From NCBI GenBank assembly GCA_007844125.1, contig CM017569.1, positions 5,880,964-5,944,963 on the forward strand: a stretch of 64,000 bases of DNA, written 5' to 3'. The notes under the pieces were generated by a model. The model saw nothing but the letters and a program-made list of their open reading frames with translations, was not told where the DNA came from and ran no database searches. Of the stretch, positions 12,594-24,945 are shown in pieces (position 1 is the first letter of the stretch; the number at the start of each line of letters is the position of its first letter). The position numbers and the translations under genes are program-made. This DNA is from Sinonovacula constricta. Taxonomy: Eukaryota > Mollusca > Bivalvia > Cardiida > Solecurtidae.

Positions 12594-13146
12594 AGTCAGC
12601 GGTCCCTATATGTCTATGTGTGAAGTGATCCAAGTCAGCGGTCCCTATAAATGTCTATGTCTGAAGTGATCCAAGTCAGCGGTCCCTATATGTCTATGTC
12701 TGAAGTGATCCAAGTCAGCGGTCCCTATATGTCTATGTCTGAAGTGATCCAAGTCAGCGGTCCCTATAAATGTCTATGTCTGAAGTGATCCAAGTCAGCG
12801 GTCCCTATATGTCTATGTGTGAAGTGATCCAAGTCAGCGGTCCCTATATGTCTATGTCTGAAGTGATCCAAGTCAGCGGTCCCTATATGTCTATGTCTGA
12901 AGTGATCCAAGTCAGCGGTCCCTATATGTCTATGTCTAAAGTGATCCAAGTCAGCGGTCCCTATATGTCTATGTCTGAAGTGATCCAAGTCAGCGGTCCC
13001 TATATGTCTATGTCTGAAGTGATCCAAATCAGCGGTCCCTATATGTCTATGTCTGAAGTGATCCAAGTCAGCGGTCCCTATAAATGTCTATGTCTGAAGT
13101 GATCCAAGTCAGCGGTCCCTATATGTCTATGTCTGAAGTGATCCAA
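12594..13146. repeat. 39/41-bp minisatellite, 14 copies
   Basis: Fourteen near-identical units begin at 12594, 12633, 12674, 12713, 12752, 12793, 12832, 12871, 12910, 12949, 12988, 13027, 13066 and 13107. Each contains AGTCAGCGGTCCCTATATG and then CTGAAGTGATCCA. Most are 39 bp. Four of them (starting 12633, 12752, 13066 and by spacing 12752 to 12793) carry or adjoin an extra AA (TATAAATG), giving 41 bp. Point variants (TGTGTG for TGTCTG in units 1 and 6; AAATCAG in unit 12) mark individual copies. Because 39 is a multiple of three, both strands stay open for 100-110 codons (repeating MSMSEVIQVSGPY or its complement). The 41-bp units shift the frame, which argues against a protein. Confidence 0.95.
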
Positions 13147-13149
13147 TTT

Positions 13150-14990
13150 AACTTCACATGAGTAAAACATTAGATTTGGTCATTCTGACAGGACAACTCG
13201 CACAAATGAAAATTCCAAGTTTTCAAGATGAAAAAGGTGTTTCCATGTATTATTTGTCTCCTCTGTAGTCGCTTTGACGCTTCTATCTATAACACGAAGA
13301 ACAAATGCGGGTTGTCAAGTGTCACAAAGCTGTCAAATCTACATGACACTTTTTCGAATATAATAAAAAATCATATAAAATCTACGCATAATTTTAATTA
13401 TGTTTGACAGCACTCTGTCTATGTTTTTCTTGTCATTATTTACATCAACTATGCATTTAGATTACTTCTTAGCATGTTTGTTTAAAGACAATCCTCTTTG
13501 AAACGTGTTTTTAAATTAAACCGCCTATGCTAAAGCCGGAATGGTTTATTTTTAAAGCTTGACGCTGGCAGTATATGTCAAAATATTTATGTAATAACGT
13601 AGAGGTTTCTTGAGCAGGCATGTCGTGATTAATCTCAAGTGAAAATTAAGTTCCGTGCACCATTGCTTGAAGCTGCACATGAAAGTTAATTAAAGATTAT
13701 TCCCAACATTTGTTTTCTAGATAAAACATGCATTTGTATTCCAAATTGGTCCTGTCGTCGTTAAAATTCTAGAAAAAAATATTAGCTGATATTTGATTTT
13801 AATTAAGCTCTATTAAAATAAAAGAGCACTGGCTTATCTTCTAGAGTTTTGTTGTTGTTGTAGTTGTTGCTGCTGCTGACTTTCTAACATTCTGTTTATA
13901 TTCCAGTCAGTCTGTTATCATAAGCAACAATACGGTATAGCTTTGTCAGAACTATGTATCAAATAAATGCCTTACAATTGAGCTTAAGATACTGTCACCT
14001 TAGCAGGAATCTGCCATTGAGCTTTACAATCGCCGTGTAAATAAATAACAATGAAAAAGATGTGTTCGGGGTTTAATATAGAACTTCCCTGACAGTTGCA
14101 GGTGCTCCGTGATTTAATACGATACAACACTATTTCCATCGACTAATACTTGCTGACGTCTTGCGAGGTTTAACCTTAATGTACCATGGTTAATAATGCT
14201 GAAGTCTGAAAACTCCTTGTTAAGGAAGATTGGCCCCAGGGGTTACCGTAATGTTAAAGTTTGTTTACGAAATTCAATGGTGTTTATTCATTTGTAGGGA
14301 ATCTAAAGTTGACATCCGACAGGTTTTCTAAATCAAATACATTTTAATACTGTCCTACCAGTGTTATGTGTTGGAGGGGGTGGGTACAGAGGTGGCATAA
14401 TGTCCGAAAACTTAAAATTAAATATAAGAAGTGACTGATTTAAACAAAACCTCAATATGAAAGACGGTGCAAATTGTTATTAGCGATAATTTTTTTAGAA
14501 AAATGGCACGAAGAGAATTTCTGATAAAATAGTTATCTACGTGAAAGCGGATTACCCAGCTAATGATAAAAACACGACCTGAAAAGTACATTGTTTTTTT
14601 TTTCAGTTTAAAATAGCTAGTGGCACAATGAGGCTTGGTAGTTATCATAAATTAAAAAAACACAGGCAGATCCACGTGAAAATAAAACTACTGAATTCTG
14701 AAATATGACATGTTTTATGGAATTACAACACAGTTATATTGTACTTTGTACAAGGAGACGGTATTAACACACCTGTAAAATGTTGCAAAACACATAGGCG
14801 AGTTATTACATAAAGAGAACCCATTACTGCAATAACGGTCATTTGGCAAAATGACTGAATGGAGTGCTTAAACAGGTTTTAAAGCTCATTCCTTGAACTT
14901 GCTGATTTTTGTCTTATTTTCTTAGAGAAGAACAATATCTAACAGCAATCCTATCAAGATAAGACTTCTAACTGTATGCCCTGCATCAGC
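13150..14990. other. AT-rich non-coding stretch
   Basis: A short GTT/GCT-rich trinucleotide patch lies near 13853-13880. A 76-codon minus frame at 14418 has no motif. No gene, RNA or transposon is recognised. Confidence 0.4.
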
Positions 14991-14995
14991 TCTAA

Positions 14996-15562
14996 ATGAA
15001 AGGAAGAACACTAAAACAGATACGGTACGGAGCTATATCTGTACAACTCAAAGATGCTCCTAAAAATCTAAAAGAACAGATACGGTACGGAGCTATATAT
15101 TTACAACTCAAAGATGCTCCTAAAAATCTAAAAGAACAGATACGGTACGGAGCTATATATGTACAACTGAAAGATGCTCCTAAAAATCTAAAAGAACAGA
15201 TACGGTACGGAGCTATATATGTACAACTGAAAGATGCTCCTAAAAATCTAAAAGAACAGATACGGTACGGAGCTATATATTTACAACTCAAAGATGCTCC
15301 TAAAAATCTAAAAGAACAGATACGGTACGGAGCTATATATGTACAACTGAATGATGCTCCTAAAAATCTAAAAGAAAAGATACGATACGGAGCTATATAT
15401 GTACAACTGAAAGATGCTCCTAAAAATCTAAAAGAACAGATACGGTACGGAGGTAAATATGTACAACTGAAAGATGCTCCTAAAAATCTAAAAGAACAGA
15501 TACGGTACGGAGCTATATCTGTACAACTGAAAGATGCTCTTGATAAATCTCAAAAATGGTAA
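14996..15562 (+). CDS. 188-codon frame through the 60-bp array; possible repeat protein
   Basis: An ATG (TCTAAATGAA, with a stop just upstream) opens a frame running to TAA at 15560-15562. It repeats the 20-residue unit KEQIRYGAIYVQLKDAPKNL about nine times. The unit is basic and amphipathic-looking. Differences between units include silent changes (CTC/CTG for Leu, CGG/CGA for Arg) and replacements (Y/S, V/L, K/N, Q/K, AI to GK). The opposite strand is also open over 99 codons, as expected for any stop-free unit whose length is a multiple of three. Openness alone is therefore weak evidence, since a random 60-mer is open in a given frame roughly one time in three. The family is unknown, with no signal peptide or known domain. 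A non-coding minisatellite is the more likely explanation. Confidence 0.25.
   Translation: MKGRTLKQIRYGAISVQLKDAPKNLKEQIRYGAIYLQLKDAPKNLKEQIRYGAIYVQLKDAPKNLKEQIRYGAIYVQLKDAPKNLKEQIRYGAIYLQLKDAPKNLKEQIRYGAIYVQLNDAPKNLKEKIRYGAIYVQLKDAPKNLKEQIRYGGKYVQLKDAPKNLKEQIRYGAISVQLKDALDKSQKW
15011..15550. repeat. 60-bp minisatellite, nine copies
   Basis: Nine units of exactly 60 bp, each with CAGATACGGTACGGAGCTAT then GATGCTCCTAAAAATCTAAA. Period length is perfectly preserved (no indels), and divergence is confined to a handful of sites. The last unit decays after GATGCTCTTGATAAATCT. Identical phase across all copies suggests recent expansion. Confidence 0.97.
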
Positions 15563-15564
15563 AA

Positions 15565-17630
15565 TGGTTCTGTACGACATAATATAAGAGATAAACATGA
15601 AAGAAAAATACTCACTGTAGTATCAAGCTATGTCGTGAAATAAAACTGTACGGAAACCTTTAAGCGGTGTTAAGGCGAGTTGTCAATCTATTTTTCCAAT
15701 GATACACACATACAATAATTTGATGTTTGCTTAACATTGGAAATTATACATTTACTTACTTGTAGGTACATACATAAATACTGATATACAGGCATTATCG
15801 TATACTTACTATGTCCACATACACAATCACACAAACAAAAAAACATACATATTTTTAAATACAAAACTTCGTCTGTCATACTAGGAGTAAGGTTTTGTGT
15901 CCCTTGCTTCTAAATTTTAAGTAAATGTCAAAAGTAATTACTATAATTGCAAAGTTGTTCCAGGTTCCAGTTTCCAGTTTGCAGAAAGTTCGAAGTCATT
16001 TGACAAACATTCAAAACCCGAGAATGTAACTAAAATTGCGATTTTATATCATAACGAAAACAATATTATGAGTTTGTATATATTGTGCATTCTCATATAA
16101 AGGGCAATAGGCGCTGTTTGAGTTATTTTTCATTCAAAGAGACCGATTTGTGAAATAGGGACACAAATGTCTCCCCTGACTAAACTGACGCTTCTAGTAT
16201 CTGTTTTATATATTGTATGACCCCAATTGTAAAATGCAGCATAGAATTCTTATTATCATGTACACTGTTTTTTTGAAGAAAACAACAACATTTATCGTCT
16301 ATCTGATGGAAGTTAATACGCGTATTCCGGTTAGTAGAAAGGAATTACGTAAAAGAAATAGTTCTCTTGGAATGCTATCGCAGGTTATATGATACAGACC
16401 ATACATCCGCTTAATTATATGCCTGTTAACACTTCTACGGCAGGTAGCCTGCGCAGTCTGATATTCCGAATAAACTGCAGCAACCATTGCGCAGAAAAAT
16501 ACTGAAAAGTATCAATGAAAAGGATCAGAGAAGATGAAAGTGTCATTCTGTTTTCTAAAACCTTGCCTAAAATAAACATGGAACTTAGCATTTTATCAAT
16601 AACTTTTCGGAATAGATAATATAACAATTCCTCAAATTATTCAATACCCATAGTGTTCCTTTATTTGTTATAGTAAACTATGTTTTTTTCATTTATTTTT
16701 TACAAGTCGTGTTTCTTAAATAAAATACCATGCGGTTTGATAAAACGGAAAAAATGATAAATTAATTAATCCTCCGATCGATACGGCGTCGTCTACTTAT
16801 TGCAATAAGAATAACTATGAGGTTTTCTTATCCCAGTTCGCTCTGATAGATGCAAGCATAATACTGACACAGTGTAGGAAAAAGTGTAGTGAATACAGGA
16901 GGGTTGATTATTTGATAGACCCTTTCAAAAACATAATTTAATGCTTTGCGAAATACTAGTGAATAACTAAAAATTACAAGTTTTAAATAGTTCGTCCGAA
17001 ATATTAAGGTTCAGGTACATGGGAGTATAAAACATACAGATGCTTTGATTTCGATGTGATATGAAACTAACTTACCATAAAATATCTAAGTTATTTGACT
17101 GCGTTTAAAGAACATTGCCAGGAACCGGTACCCGATATCTGATTACAGCATATTTTCCCAACGCTAGGCGACGACACCTACTGTTTAACGAAGGAATCAT
17201 ATCCTGCTATCGACACTGGACATACAGAATTACGATTGCACAGGTATCCGCAAGTAACGCGTTGTATTACATGCCAATATATATTGAAATATGTAAAGCT
17301 TGAGTAAACAAGAAGCTGCCATTTAATAACTATTGATTACCCAATAGCGTACTCATTGATAGAAAAAACACAAGGATAAACAACATAGTATGCAATGTAC
17401 AGCTAAAGACGTATGAGAAAGCCTGTGTGAAGAATACATAATTACGCACAAACAAAACAGCTAAGGATGTAAACATAATCTGATATTTATTGCTTACTTT
17501 GCTTAATTAAACTAACTAGGACAAGAGTAAAATGTAATTACAAACAGTTAAGCGTACAGCTGACAAATGCTACAATTTGCTGGTTCATGCTTGGAAAGTT
17601 ACAGTTTTTCTTGGTTGGTTTTTGTAATTG
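15565..17630. other. AT-rich non-coding stretch
   Basis: Nothing recognisable apart from a single AACCCGAGAATGTAAC at 16015-16030. The same word is tandemly repeated at 45.84 kb. Open frames at 15688, 16299, 16415 (minus) and 17115 (plus) have no motifs. Confidence 0.4.
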
Positions 17631-17637
17631 TCTGATA

Positions 17638-17700
17638 CGTCTAAAGTAACAATTCCAAGACGGTAACTGCTGAGTTTTATCTATTTGTCCGAATTGTTTC
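17638..17700 (+). repeat. degenerate fragment of the hairpin-cored interspersed family
   Basis: ATTCCAAGACGGTAACTGCTGAG corresponds to the family core CCGTTCCAAGGCGGTAACTG. The downstream body is too diverged to align by eye. Confidence 0.35.
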
Positions 17701-17704
17701 AAGT

Positions 17705-19430
17705 CTGTGTTACTGCCATTTTACACATTTAGCTGACATGTTTAAGCAGTTTTAATATCAATTGCAAGATTCATAAGACCTTGCCACATTTTAAATTTCA
17801 CTTATCTGTGTTTTGGAAATAAGTCTAAATTCCCATTAATGATGAATAATTATTTTCAGAATTATTCCACCTGGTGGATGTAAAAAACCTTTTTCTTAAG
17901 TTTTGTAAACATTTATCAGTGTTAATCTATATGCAAACTGAATACTTTTTGGTTTATGCTAATAAGCAAAGCGATGCAAAAGTACTCTGTAACTTCCTTT
18001 GCAACTAAGGCATTTTCAGCAAACTGGTAGATTGTATAAATCAATTATTTTCCTCTACAACATTTGCTTGAACTAGCAACAGTGACCAAAATGTAGTCAA
18101 TGTTGCGTATAACAAAGGCATAAACAAAAAATATCAAGATGCGAATTCTATGATCACACATTTTGAAGCTGTTTCATTTCGTTTATACAACTCTGATTAA
18201 GGCATTCTTCGTAAATAATATTAGTGGGATTTGGGTCCTATTTCACTTGCTTCCAGAAGTGATTGTTATTTGCATTGGCAGTAATAAAGAGAAATTGAGT
18301 TTCATTCTGTTGTCATTTTTCTGATGTTTTTGTTAAACAACGGGCATAAATACCAGGTAATTTCTCGCTATGAATCAATGCTGAAATTAAGTTTTATTGC
18401 ACAATCCACATCTTACATCTTTCCGCGGATAATTGGGGCAAATTGTCGGGCATCGCTGATTGAAGGATTCAGTGGTCTAACTGAGTGGATTTGTTTGTTG
18501 TATGAATAGTCTTTACTTTTTGCCAGTAGTTTTATTACACTTCCTAAAAGTGTTTTATATAAGACCAATTGCCCTTTCTCTGTTCTTTTCTTACACTGAT
18601 AGTCGATACGTCCCTAAGTCGAAATGCGAGAGGTAGAGTTTAATGTTATATAGATCTATAAAGTTTCAGGGAAAATTGAAGAATTATTGCCACTTTACTA
18701 CAATCAAACACGAACCTTCAAGATAACAGTCTTTTTGTAGAATTGTTTGCAATATGTCTACTGTTTACGATATGAAAGAAATGTAAAAAATCCAGACTGA
18801 CTCAGGTGCTGCATTTTGATGCTTTGAAATATAACCTAACTTAAAATTAGTTCACAAAAAATGGTGGCAAGCTAAGTATGCACAACACAACACAGTATTT
18901 AGAAACATGCTGTTAATAATTCAGGCCTAGCCACAAATAATATATTGTTACAGGGCTGGTTCTATTGGTACTTGTACACCACATATTACAAGAAGGAAAA
19001 GACGCGTGTCTTTACTCGCCAGTAAACAGGGGAAATGACAAACACTTGTTACAGTAAAGATTTATTTACTTAGAACAGTCAGTCAGGGAGCTTGAAGCCG
19101 TCAACAGTCATGTGAGCATTGCAACATATACCAAACTCCGAACAGGCACAGGACAAACGTATTTCACATGCAAGCCAAGTAAAAAGTAAGAACAAATTTG
19201 TGATGAGCAATTTCAAGAAAAAACATGTTAGGAGAAAGAATCAATTTAAAACTTAGCATGCCGATAAACGACGTATATACCTTAGCGAAGTATTATGTCA
19301 TATAGTAAAACAATGTGACTTCGTTTGAAACAAAAATGTCAATTTTGTACTCGGTTTAGTGAGTTAAGATACTGTTATTTAAATTAATGCATAACAGTAG
19401 ATATTGAAAGGAATGATTTTCTTGAATTTG
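17705..19430. other. AT-rich non-coding stretch
   Basis: I see no gene, RNA gene or repeat in this interval. A 61-codon frame at 18324 is uncharacterised. Confidence 0.4.
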
Positions 19431-19433
19431 AGG

Positions 19434-19852
19434 TAAAACACCAACCACAGTAACCGTTGCTTAACCGCGAAACTTTGGAAGATGCTAAAACCACATCGTT
19501 AAAGAGTTAACAAAGCAGCGAGGCTGGTTTGAAGCGCTTACGTTTCTACCTCTGCCATTGTTACATTATTTCCCTCTCCGAGAAGTCTCGTCCCGAGATT
19601 TGGCCTGGGTAGGTTCGTGGGCAAGCAAATCCAGTCCGGCGGTTGACTATTCCACCACTGCTACCAATGTAACGCAGGCCGGCGATCTTCAACGGACGTC
19701 CATCCGTAAACCAACACCAGTAACCTTTGCTTAACCGTGAACATTCGGATGCCGTTTAAACCACGTCGCTAAAGAGTACACCAAGCACCGAGGCTGGTTT
19801 GAAGTCAACCTCTTCCTTATATTTTCACCTCTTCGGTCGTTACACAATTTAT
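19434..19852. repeat. diverged direct repeat pair flanking a GC-rich spacer
   Basis: Repeat 1 (about 19434-19570) and repeat 2 (about 19706-19852) share CAGTAACC.TTGCTTAACCG, ACCAC.TCG.TAAAGAGT, and the exact GAGGCTGGTTTGAAG, ending in a related CCTCT..GTTACA..ATTT. The spacer (about 19571-19705) is notably GC-rich. It contains GGTTCGTGGGC (B-box-like with a mismatch) and, on the minus strand, GCAGTGGTGGAATAGTCAACCG, which resembles a tRNA D arm. The arrangement could be a composite or nested SINE, or an element with long direct terminal repeats about 270 bp apart. Family unknown. Confidence 0.6.
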
Positions 19853-20435
19853 GGACTTTAATAGATGAAATATGAATAGAAACCTTTTTCTCGAAAATAT
19901 ATCTTCTCAAAAATATATCTTCAGCACAATCAGAAAAAAATACAGTCACATTATGTAATTGTAGAGTAAAAACAAAATGTGACAGGTTTAAGTAGACTCT
20001 CAATTGTTAGGTGCAATAATACTTAAAAGGTTCAATGACCGTCCAAGAAAAAATACAGAGGATCGGCGAAAGTAATTGACAACATAGTCAACGTGCGTTG
20101 GGAAAAAGTACAATACAGAACATTTCTCTATATATAAATAATTATACAGACACATATGTCTAACTGTCAAGTTCATATAGATATATACTGTACTGTATGT
20201 ACTGTACAGGTTACAAGAAATTTGTGACAAGGCTTTACAAAAATAGGGGAAAGTCAATAGTTATCGACTTGCAACTGTCAGTCTGTCCGAGCCGATTTAC
20301 AGAGCTATGACCTTGCACATCTAGAGGTTTTTCTCACTGTTATTTTAGTTTTATTCTAACATGGAACCAATCAAACTAAAGAATAAAATATCTATTAGGA
20401 ATGGACCTAATGACAGAAGGTCATTAAAAACTAGT

Positions 20436-20528
20436 CTGCACAAACCAGTCAGCACAAACCAGTCAGTACAAACCAATCTGCACAAACCAGTATGCACAAA
20501 CCAGTATGCACAAACCAGTATGCACAAA
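20436..20528. repeat. 14-bp minisatellite, about 6.5 copies
   Basis: Units of the form ATGCACAAACCAGT / CTGCACAAACCAGT / CAGTACAAACCAAT begin at 20436 and repeat every 14 bp. The last three full units are identical. A 90-codon open frame (20361-20633) spans it, but 14 is not a multiple of three and the frame has no other support. Confidence 0.9.
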
Positions 20529-20529
20529 G

Positions 20530-23500
20530 TAAATGAAAGGTCGAAGCCATGCTGTTTTAAGACTATAATAAATGGAGAACATGCGATTATCTTTCAGAAC
20601 TCATTGATTTATTTGTGTTTTTTTAACTCATAGCGGACTTTTTACGGCATAAACACGTATTTAAAAATGTCTTTGGTCGAAGACCCTGGCATTGTCCTTT
20701 CATTAAACCTATAAAATATTTGATTTACAAGTCTCTAGAAGGCGTAGAGAGAGGATATTAAGAAACTATTGGATTAACATTTAATGTCACCTTGGAAGCA
20801 TAGGTACATGATAGCACTAAAATCATTCAATACATGTGAACTTTCAATTTTGCTTTGTTAACTGTGATTTGATCCGAAAAACGGTGTTGTTCTTTTAATT
20901 AAAAGGGTGCTGCGTGTTGTAGCGTTTAAGATAAGGCGTAGCTGTAATGTTTAAAAGGCGTCAAGCAAGGTTCTTGAATCAAAGTTTTCAAGACCTCTAT
21001 TTTATAAGAGAGATTACAGACTGACTACCATACTTGACTAAACTAGCGTCCGGTGAATGATGGGATAGGTAATATTAAACATAAGACACGACAAAACTAC
21101 TAAATAATCTGTCATGATCTTAGAACGAAATTTGACTTGCCTTAAGTCCAGAACTACATAAATCCAAAAATACATGCACAATCTGGTCATCGTACAGTTA
21201 TCTGTATTATGCTTATTGTATGAGAGGTCTGTAATGCCGCGTACATCAAATCTCCAGAGATGGGCGGTAATTGGTTTACGAATGACCGTCAAAACTTGAT
21301 CAATAATAGGACATCTAATGTTGTCCTGTTTTTGCATGTAGGTATTCTTGGACTGACGTTGCACTCTGAATTCAGCGTTGTATTGTACATGTCGTACACT
21401 CTCTTTTCAGGTAAAACTCAGGAAAAACTAAAATATACAATGTACTGCAAAATATAACAAGGACTAAAATAAAACCTAATAAATGTATCTGAAGTATATT
21501 CTTTCAGAAAATAATGTTAAAATACTTTTAAGCTCGTAATCGACAAAATGATCGAATAAATAATTAATTACCACATCGACTGTGATTATTTGTTGTTCCC
21601 TTTGTTAATATTATCTGCATTTGGTTACATTATTTTTATTGATTAAATTTGGTCAAATGATTATTATCATAACGTACTCATCGTTAATAACAAACCATAC
21701 AATGCACATAAACAGACAAATCATAGAGCGCCATGTGCAGTTTTGAAAAGCTGAATATGGCAGATTCGGAATAGGAGGTCAGATTGTTTAATCATTCAGT
21801 AGTTAATGTGTATTGAAAGCCAATAAATAATTTGCAAATTTCCGTACCTGTGTACATAATTATACGCGTGCATTTTATTTGTAAAACATTAGTTAGAAAA
21901 ACAAACATGAAATTTTATTTATTAATGCAGCATGCATTGCCGTTCAATCCATCAACAAATACTGTACAGAAACGACGATCCTAGTCGGTTCTGTTTCATA
22001 ATAATATTTAGACAGAAATCAACAGACAGGGTCGCTGATCTGCCGGATATATGTCTACCTTTTAGAAAAATTTCACCACACATTGTGGCTCTGAAAAGCG
22101 CGGCAAATGCAAAAAGTGACTGGTTGTTCACATGTGACCTTTTATCGACATATCGTAAACAACACGTTATATACATTTTGCGTTTGGAATGAATGCCATA
22201 AAGGTTTTTGTCTAGACAAACACAAGAAGTAATTAACCTTTCAGGTATTGGTAGTGTTTGGCATAAAATTAATGATGTAGAACATTCATATTGAAGTTGT
22301 GCCAATGGCATAATCGGAGATGTAAAACAAGTTCTTACATGAACACTGGTATTGAAACAAGCAGCTGTACATTATGTATTTTGGATTTAAATTATAGGAA
22401 TGTTATATACATACGCGAACGAAATAATATGGTTTGTAACAAACACTCAGCTTATTAACTCTTTTTTATCATACAGCCGATGCTAAATAAGTAGAACTTG
22501 AAATAAAGAATTGTAAATTAGGAAAACGACAGATATTTTAGCTAATACTTTCGAAAGTAAAAAAAAAAGACGTTCGTCTAAATTTGTATGATCTGCATGG
22601 TAAAATGACCTTTTTTTGATGTCACAAACATCAACGTGCATCTTGGATTTGAGTGCACGGCGAAATTTATTCATAAAGTAAAAGCAAAATGAGATTCAAT
22701 CCAATGCGTTGTCTTTTTTACTGACACAATATAAAAACATCGTCTCTTTTTCATATACGATTTTCTACTGCAGCGGAGTTTTAAAGTTTCCCAATCTAAG
22801 AACATGTGGACTAGGGAGCATAAAATAACCAAATCAAAAGTGCCATTAAAATGCAGTCTGTACAAATGAAGATGATGTCAGTGCCATGTAAAAACTAAAA
22901 TGTAGTTACTGCAGCTTAAACCGTTTCAATATTTTACCACCGTGATCCTGTTGCTTTTCGAATTATATGGCGCTGTTGTAATCAGCAATTCTCCGTGGTA
23001 TTGTTTTGGTGATAATAAAACAAATGTCTCCATGTCGAGTGTCAGATAGCAAACGAATTTAGAAATACATTTATAAAATAAAGATGAATAATGTTTTATC
23101 ATCAATAAAAAAAAATTACTGTGGTTTTAGTCTGTTTCGATGTAGTTGCCTGCTCTAATATATATTGTTGCGTTTACGTGTTGGTCATGTATGTTTGTTA
23201 TTTGCGGCTTCTTAATTTATGACATAATTCACAAAAAAACCTTCTTTATACAAGTATAGTTTATAATTTCAACACCGTTTTCATTTGTGTCTCAACAAAG
23301 AAATTGTAAACATGTACATATTATAAATTCTGCACTTGCATAAAGGTGCATTTTCTCACCGAAAAGGTGAGTGGGAATCGAAATTCCTTATTAAATGGAA
23401 TATTAAATAATAATATGGCACATTATTTATCACATTGTTCAATAAACTCCAGATTTCTAGGTCTTATGGCGAGAGATTTTTTTATAAGTATTCGGCATTG

Positions 23501-24940
23501 AAGTCATAACACGATACCCATTCGGGGGTAATACATGTACTTTTGCATTAAACACGACTCGAAACATCTTAATAAATGAAATAAATAAAAAAAAATGGTA
23601 ACCATAATGCTCAGTTCATGTACACATTTTGCTGGTGTAACATCCTCAACCAAACAAAAATGTAAATATATTATCGCACAGCTGTGTAAATCCAAAATAC
23701 ACACGATACGTTCTAAAATCTTGACCCACACAAACATGAATAAAATTGGTAAAGGCTAGATTATAAAATCGTTGACATTTAATTTAGACCACATAAGAAC
23801 CAAGTAACAGTTTAGATCCTAGAGCGAAAGCATACTTATTTTCGCTATAATTGCTATAACTACATGTGTCTCTTAAATTAACTGTTCAAAAAAGGTCAGA
23901 TTTTTACAAACTATTATTAAATATCTCTGTTAAAATATATGTAAGTAAAAATATCTGGAAGCTAGTATTCGCTAGTAAGTCATGCATATAACTTTTTGTT
24001 TGATAACATAACCAACACGTTAAGCTCTGAAATGCAGTAGAAGGAGAATTTTACTGAAAATACATCATGCAAGTAAAATTGCATAGCGACATTTTCGAAG
24101 ATGTATTGCACTACAACATAGTCAGTGAAAATAAATGTTTGTCATGCAAATATCTCTTGTCAGTTGTTGTTTTTTAAGTTAAATTCTGCATGTTTCTGTT
24201 CTCTGTAATATTCTGTCATATTTACTGATGCCTTTTTTTTCTTTTTGTTTTCAATGTAAGCTTCACTTGCTCTAAAATATTTTATATGTTTTGCTCCAAT
24301 TTAAAGATTATTTAACATCTGAAACGTATTTTGCCATGTAATCTAAAACGTTTTCGTCTAATTAACGTTTCCTGCTAAAATTAGTTCTGCTTTGTGTTAT
24401 TTTTAAAGCAAGTTAATTAACCGGAAATTAACCGGAAATTACTATTGTCTCAATAACGTTAAAACTTAGAAGATGTTTAAGCGATATTAAAATCATGACA
24501 AAAGATCTTGGTTTATAGTTTTAAACCAAAGTTAATAGAAATCGTATAAAGATAACATGTAATGCGGTAACCCAACTACAAAACAGGTGAAATCGTTGAA
24601 TATAAACCTCATACTAATATATTTACGGTATAAATAAAACAAGAGGGAATCTGAATTGAATAGATATCTAAAACAAAAGGTTTGTGGTTTTAATAAATAC
24701 TTTTTAGATTTTAAGGTTACTTTGACATATCGCTTGCTTTCTATATAAAACGCCACGTAACTCTACCATAAAAAGAATTGTTAGCCCAATTATTTCTCAA
24801 TTGCAACTACGCTTTGTAATTTAAAGAAGACCACACAAACGATAAATCCAACATCCACATACCTTTAATGACAATCATTTAAATCAGATCGTTTATCCGT
24901 TTGCGAACAAGTCGAGGGAAATGGTTCCTGTGATGATAAG
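20530..24940. other. AT-rich non-coding stretch
   Basis: Several open frames of 60-119 codons on both strands (for example 21952-22311 minus, 21038-21364 minus, 23504-23737 minus) show no recognisable domain. I see no RNA gene or transposon. A small tandem TTAACCGGAAA duplication lies near 24417-24440. Confidence 0.4.
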
Positions 24941-24945
24941 TAAAC

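Noticed and set aside
12764..13102. 100-110 codon open frames on both strands over the 39-bp array
   Set aside because: The unit is 13 codons with no stop, so openness is automatic. The 41-bp units shift the frame, and both strands are equally open.
15013..15545. Possible CRISPR-like array
   Set aside because: The repeats are contiguous with no unique spacers, so this is a minisatellite. The same holds for the 39-bp and 20-bp arrays.
21952..22311. 119-codon minus-strand frame overlapping an 86-codon plus-strand frame
   Set aside because: Both strands are open over the same bases and neither shows a recognisable family or splice signals.
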